Shown here piece by piece: positions 62,047-64,000 of a DNA stretch of 64,000 bases (positions are counted from its first letter, which is position 1; each line of letters opens with the position of its first letter). Origin of the DNA: Candidatus Bathyarchaeota archaeon (GTDB lineage: Archaea; Thermoproteota; Bathyarchaeia; Bathyarchaeales; Bathycorpusculaceae). Position numbers and translations under genes: made by a program. The stretch covers positions 1-64,000 of the forward strand of contig JAOULW010000004.1 in assembly GCA_029881805.1 (NCBI GenBank). The letters run 5' to 3'. The notes under the pieces are model-generated. The model did not search any database. It was not told the DNA's origin and worked only from the letters and a program-made list of their open reading frames with translations.

Positions 62047-62832
62047 TTACGTCCCAAAACGCCTTTTGCGTCTTTGAAACGTTCGGACAGCCCGTAAGAG
62101 GTCAATCAGACGAAAATCAGGCCAATAAACATCCAGGAAGCATAGTTCACTGTAGGCTGACTGCCACAGGAGGAAGCCGCTCAGCCTTTCCTCTCCGGAA
62201 GTTCTGATAATTAAGTCCGGGTCTTGTTTGGTCATGTGCGACGTGTACAGATATTGTTCAAACATTTCCTCGTCAACGTTTTCAGGGTCTAGCTCGCCTT
62301 CCCGCACTTTCTCCGCAATTTTCCTCGTTGCATCAACAATTTCTGCTCTTCCACCATACGCGAAGGCGATATTTAATAAGTGCTCATCGTAGTCTCGTGT
62401 TGCATTTTCCACGTCCTTTATGAGTTGTTGCAGACTTTCTGGTAACAGGTTTACTCTACCGATGACTTTGACCCGCACTTTGTTCTTGTAGATTCGCTCG
62501 TCGGTTAGGATTTCTCGAAACTTTTCCTCGGCGATCCGCATTATTTCCTCAATTTCGTTTTTTGGACGCTGAAAGTTTTCAGTGGAAAAAGCATAAAGGG
62601 TTATAGACTTAACATTGAATTTCAGACACCAATCGAGCAGATTTTCAACTTTCTCAGCGCCCACTTCATGACCGAACCATGGGTTAAAAGTCTTTTCAGA
62701 AGCCCATCTTCTGTTTCCGTCCAGGATTATTGCAATATGCTCAGGTCTTACGTCATTCTTAACCTGATACCAGAGCCACTTCTCATAAAGTTTGTACGCC
62801 CCTAAAACGGAAAGAACCGTTTTAAACATCAT
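62047..62832 (-). CDS. uppS: Cis-prenyltransferase (undecaprenyl/polyprenyl diphosphate synthase)
   Basis: 261 residues. IAIILDGNRRWA is the diphosphate-binding motif, ITLYAFSTENFQRP the helix-3 region and DLIIRTSGEERLSGFLLWQ the IPP site. Makes long cis-polyprenyl diphosphate used as a glycan carrier, which would suit the glycosyltransferase nearby. Start overlaps the MTA phosphorylase stop. Confidence 0.92.
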   Translation of the reverse strand: MMFKTVLSVLGAYKLYEKWLWYQVKNDVRPEHIAIILDGNRRWASEKTFNPWFGHEVGAEKVENLLDWCLKFNVKSITLYAFSTENFQRPKNEIEEIMRIAEEKFREILTDERIYKNKVRVKVIGRVNLLPESLQQLIKDVENATRDYDEHLLNIAFAYGGRAEIVDATRKIAEKVREGELDPENVDEEMFEQYLYTSHMTKQDPDLIIRTSGEERLSGFLLWQSAYSELCFLDVYWPDFRLIDLLRAVRTFQRRKRRFGT

Positions 62833-63617
62833 TGGAACCTCGAGTTTCTAAGTGCATGTGCACATGGACAATTGCCCTTGCGTTTCACCGGTAAAGCCTT
62901 AATGGTCTCAATTAAAAGTTGCTGCATTCTCGGCGTTATTCGATTGGATATTTCTGAAACTTCTAGAGGCGTCAGTTTTTCCTGTATACCTGCAGCCATA
63001 TTCGAAACAAAGCAAACATTTGCGTAACACATTTCAAGTTCCCTTGCAAGCACGGCTTCAGTAGTGCCAGTCATTCCAACGATGTCAAAGTCTAACCGCC
63101 TAAACATTTCGATTTCAGCAGGCGTCTCAAAACGCGGTCCTTCAGTGCAAACAAGCACAGCCTTGTCCCTTACAGGTAATCCCGTTTTCTTTCCATCATC
63201 AATTAGTTGTCTGCGGATTTCAGGGCAATACGGCTTAGAAACATCAATGTGCGTCACAGGAGCTTCATCATAGAAAGTTGTGGAACGCAGCTTAGTGAAG
63301 TCGACAAAATCGTGTGGAACAACGATGTCGCCTGGCTTGAAATCGCGGTTTATGGCGCCAACAGCATTTACAGCAAAGATTCTTTCAACGCCAGCCTTAC
63401 GTAACGCGTAAATGTTTGCCTTATAATTTATTCTATGCGGCGGAACCGAGTGATCTGGACCGTGCCTAGGCAAAAACATTACTTCTTTATCGCCTATCTT
63501 GCCCATTGATACTGTTGGGGCAATTCCATATGGCGTTCCTAGGCGTAGTTGTTCGGCATTCTTGAAAAAGCGTTCGAAGCCTGTTCCACCGATAACTGCA
63601 ATTCTAGTCTTCTCCAA
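62829..63617 (-). CDS. mtaP: S-methyl-5'-thioadenosine phosphorylase family
   Basis: 262 residues from TTG 63617, following EKTRIAVIGGTG; the open frame to 63677 has 20 unlikely extra residues. FLPRHGPDHSVPPHRINY, VGAINRDFKPGDIV and GMTGTTEAVLARELEMCY fit the PNP/MTAP fold. Recycles methylthioadenosine from polyamine synthesis to adenine and ribose-1-phosphate sugar. Some archaeal members prefer inosine. Middle gene of a three-gene unit, overlapping both neighbours. Confidence 0.88.
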   Translation of the reverse strand: MEKTRIAVIGGTGFERFFKNAEQLRLGTPYGIAPTVSMGKIGDKEVMFLPRHGPDHSVPPHRINYKANIYALRKAGVERIFAVNAVGAINRDFKPGDIVVPHDFVDFTKLRSTTFYDEAPVTHIDVSKPYCPEIRRQLIDDGKKTGLPVRDKAVLVCTEGPRFETPAEIEMFRRLDFDIVGMTGTTEAVLARELEMCYANVCFVSNMAAGIQEKLTPLEVSEISNRITPRMQQLLIETIKALPVKRKGNCPCAHALRNSRFQ

Positions 63618-63984
63618 ATTCTTCAACCTGCTCTTTTGTCTCTTCAAAGAATCCTCTGGCCGACCTATGAAGGACAAGTATTACCAAGATTGAAGCTATG
63701 CCTATCAAGATACCAACGACTATGGAGAAAATGAGTTTCTCGTAGCCCAATTCAGGTCTGATCAGCACGTCGGAGGTTGCATCGATAATTTGTCTAGACC
63801 ATGCGGTTGAAACTATCAAGGCAGCGTTACGCAACACTCTGACATCGCGTTCAAGATACCAGCGTATTGCCCTGCCTAGAAGCATTACACATATGCCTAA
63901 GACTATAAGGGTATTTGAGTCTTTGATGAAAAAGCCGATAGCTTGCGGCAAAATACCAAGGAAGCCAGCCAAATCTTGTGGCAT
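63604..63984 (-). CDS. Membrane protein of unknown function (DUF373-like C-terminal size)
   Basis: 126 residues with three membrane segments (NTLIVLGICVMLLGRAI; RVLRNAALIVSTAW; LIFSIVVGILIGIASILVILVL) and an acidic tail (EETKEQVEEFGED). Some resemblance in character to the membrane end of DUF373 proteins, but this is weak. First gene of the unit with mtaP and uppS; its stop lies inside the mtaP coding region. Confidence 0.5.
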   Translation of the reverse strand: MPQDLAGFLGILPQAIGFFIKDSNTLIVLGICVMLLGRAIRWYLERDVRVLRNAALIVSTAWSRQIIDATSDVLIRPELGYEKLIFSIVVGILIGIASILVILVLHRSARGFFEETKEQVEEFGED

Positions 63985-64000
63985 CGTAATATTCAGTGCA

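Noticed and set aside
1-64000. CRISPR array or Cas genes
   Set aside because: No regularly spaced direct repeats and no Cas-like proteins were seen in the window.

Overview
The window looks like an archaeal chromosome segment of the TACK group, most likely a Bathyarchaeia-type metagenome or enrichment genome. The reasons are eukaryote-like TATA boxes upstream of many genes, an eocyte-style insertion in EF-1alpha, a short helicase-less XPF nuclease, archaeal S12 and S7 proteins, a cis-prenyl transferase, an archaeal YchF GTPase and SCP-x-type thiolases paired with DUF35 proteins. Genus-level placement is inference.

Layout. 0-12 kb: acyl-CoA metabolism (truncated acetoacetyl-CoA synthetase, HMG-CoA-lyase/isopropylmalate-synthase family protein, two acyl-CoA dehydrogenases, thiolase + DUF35, flavin/F420 oxidoreductase) around a small DNA-repair pair (Nth + Tag-like). 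11.8-16.2 kb: an HdrD-like Fe-S protein with a GlcD-like N-terminal stub, then a convergent operon MoaD / zinc ribbon / aldehyde:ferredoxin oxidoreductase family / four-cluster ferredoxin. 17.3-27.6 kb: the core of the window, a complete set for ATP-dependent anaerobic dearomatisation of benzoyl-CoA: dehydrogenase (had), ring hydrolase (oah), dienoyl-CoA hydratase (dch), class I benzoyl-CoA reductase with BzdN-O-P-Q-like subunit sizes and order, its ferredoxin, and a NuoG/GltD-type oxidoreductase to reduce that ferredoxin. 27.9-36.4 kb: lower-pathway beta-oxidation operon (3-hydroxyacyl-CoA dehydrogenase, enoyl-CoA hydratase, thiolase, DUF35), an acyl-CoA ligase, a second BcrC/BcrB-like pair without ATPase subunits, and a ketopantoate-reductase-like enzyme.

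36.5-42.7 kb: XPF nuclease with a small partner, then a tandemly duplicated, unrecognised membrane/Ig-like module of seven genes. 42.8-46.5 kb: translation genes (EF-1alpha, S7, S12) with a DRG-type GTPase between them. 46.6-50.8 kb: a frameshifted membrane protein, lipoate ligase, CysRS and two very small genes. 50.8-53.4 kb: an eroded accessory island with remnants of a restriction-modification enzyme and a tyrosine integrase, plus small unknown genes. 53.4-64 kb: glutamine-synthetase-family enzyme, tRNA-Ala(GGC), small zinc ribbons, glycosyltransferase, MFS transporter, VOC protein, membrane transglutaminase, YchF, and an operon of membrane protein, MTA phosphorylase and UppS.

How it fits together. 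Benzoate or another acid is activated by a CoA ligase. The class I reductase uses ATP and low-potential ferredoxin to give the dienoyl-CoA, which dch, had and oah convert to 3-hydroxypimelyl-CoA. The nearby dehydrogenase, thiolases, hydratase and acyl-CoA dehydrogenases could take this to acetyl-CoA. The substrate is inferred from homology and gene content, not shown by the sequence. Several genes carry likely frameshifts at or near homopolymers, so part of the apparent decay may be sequence error.
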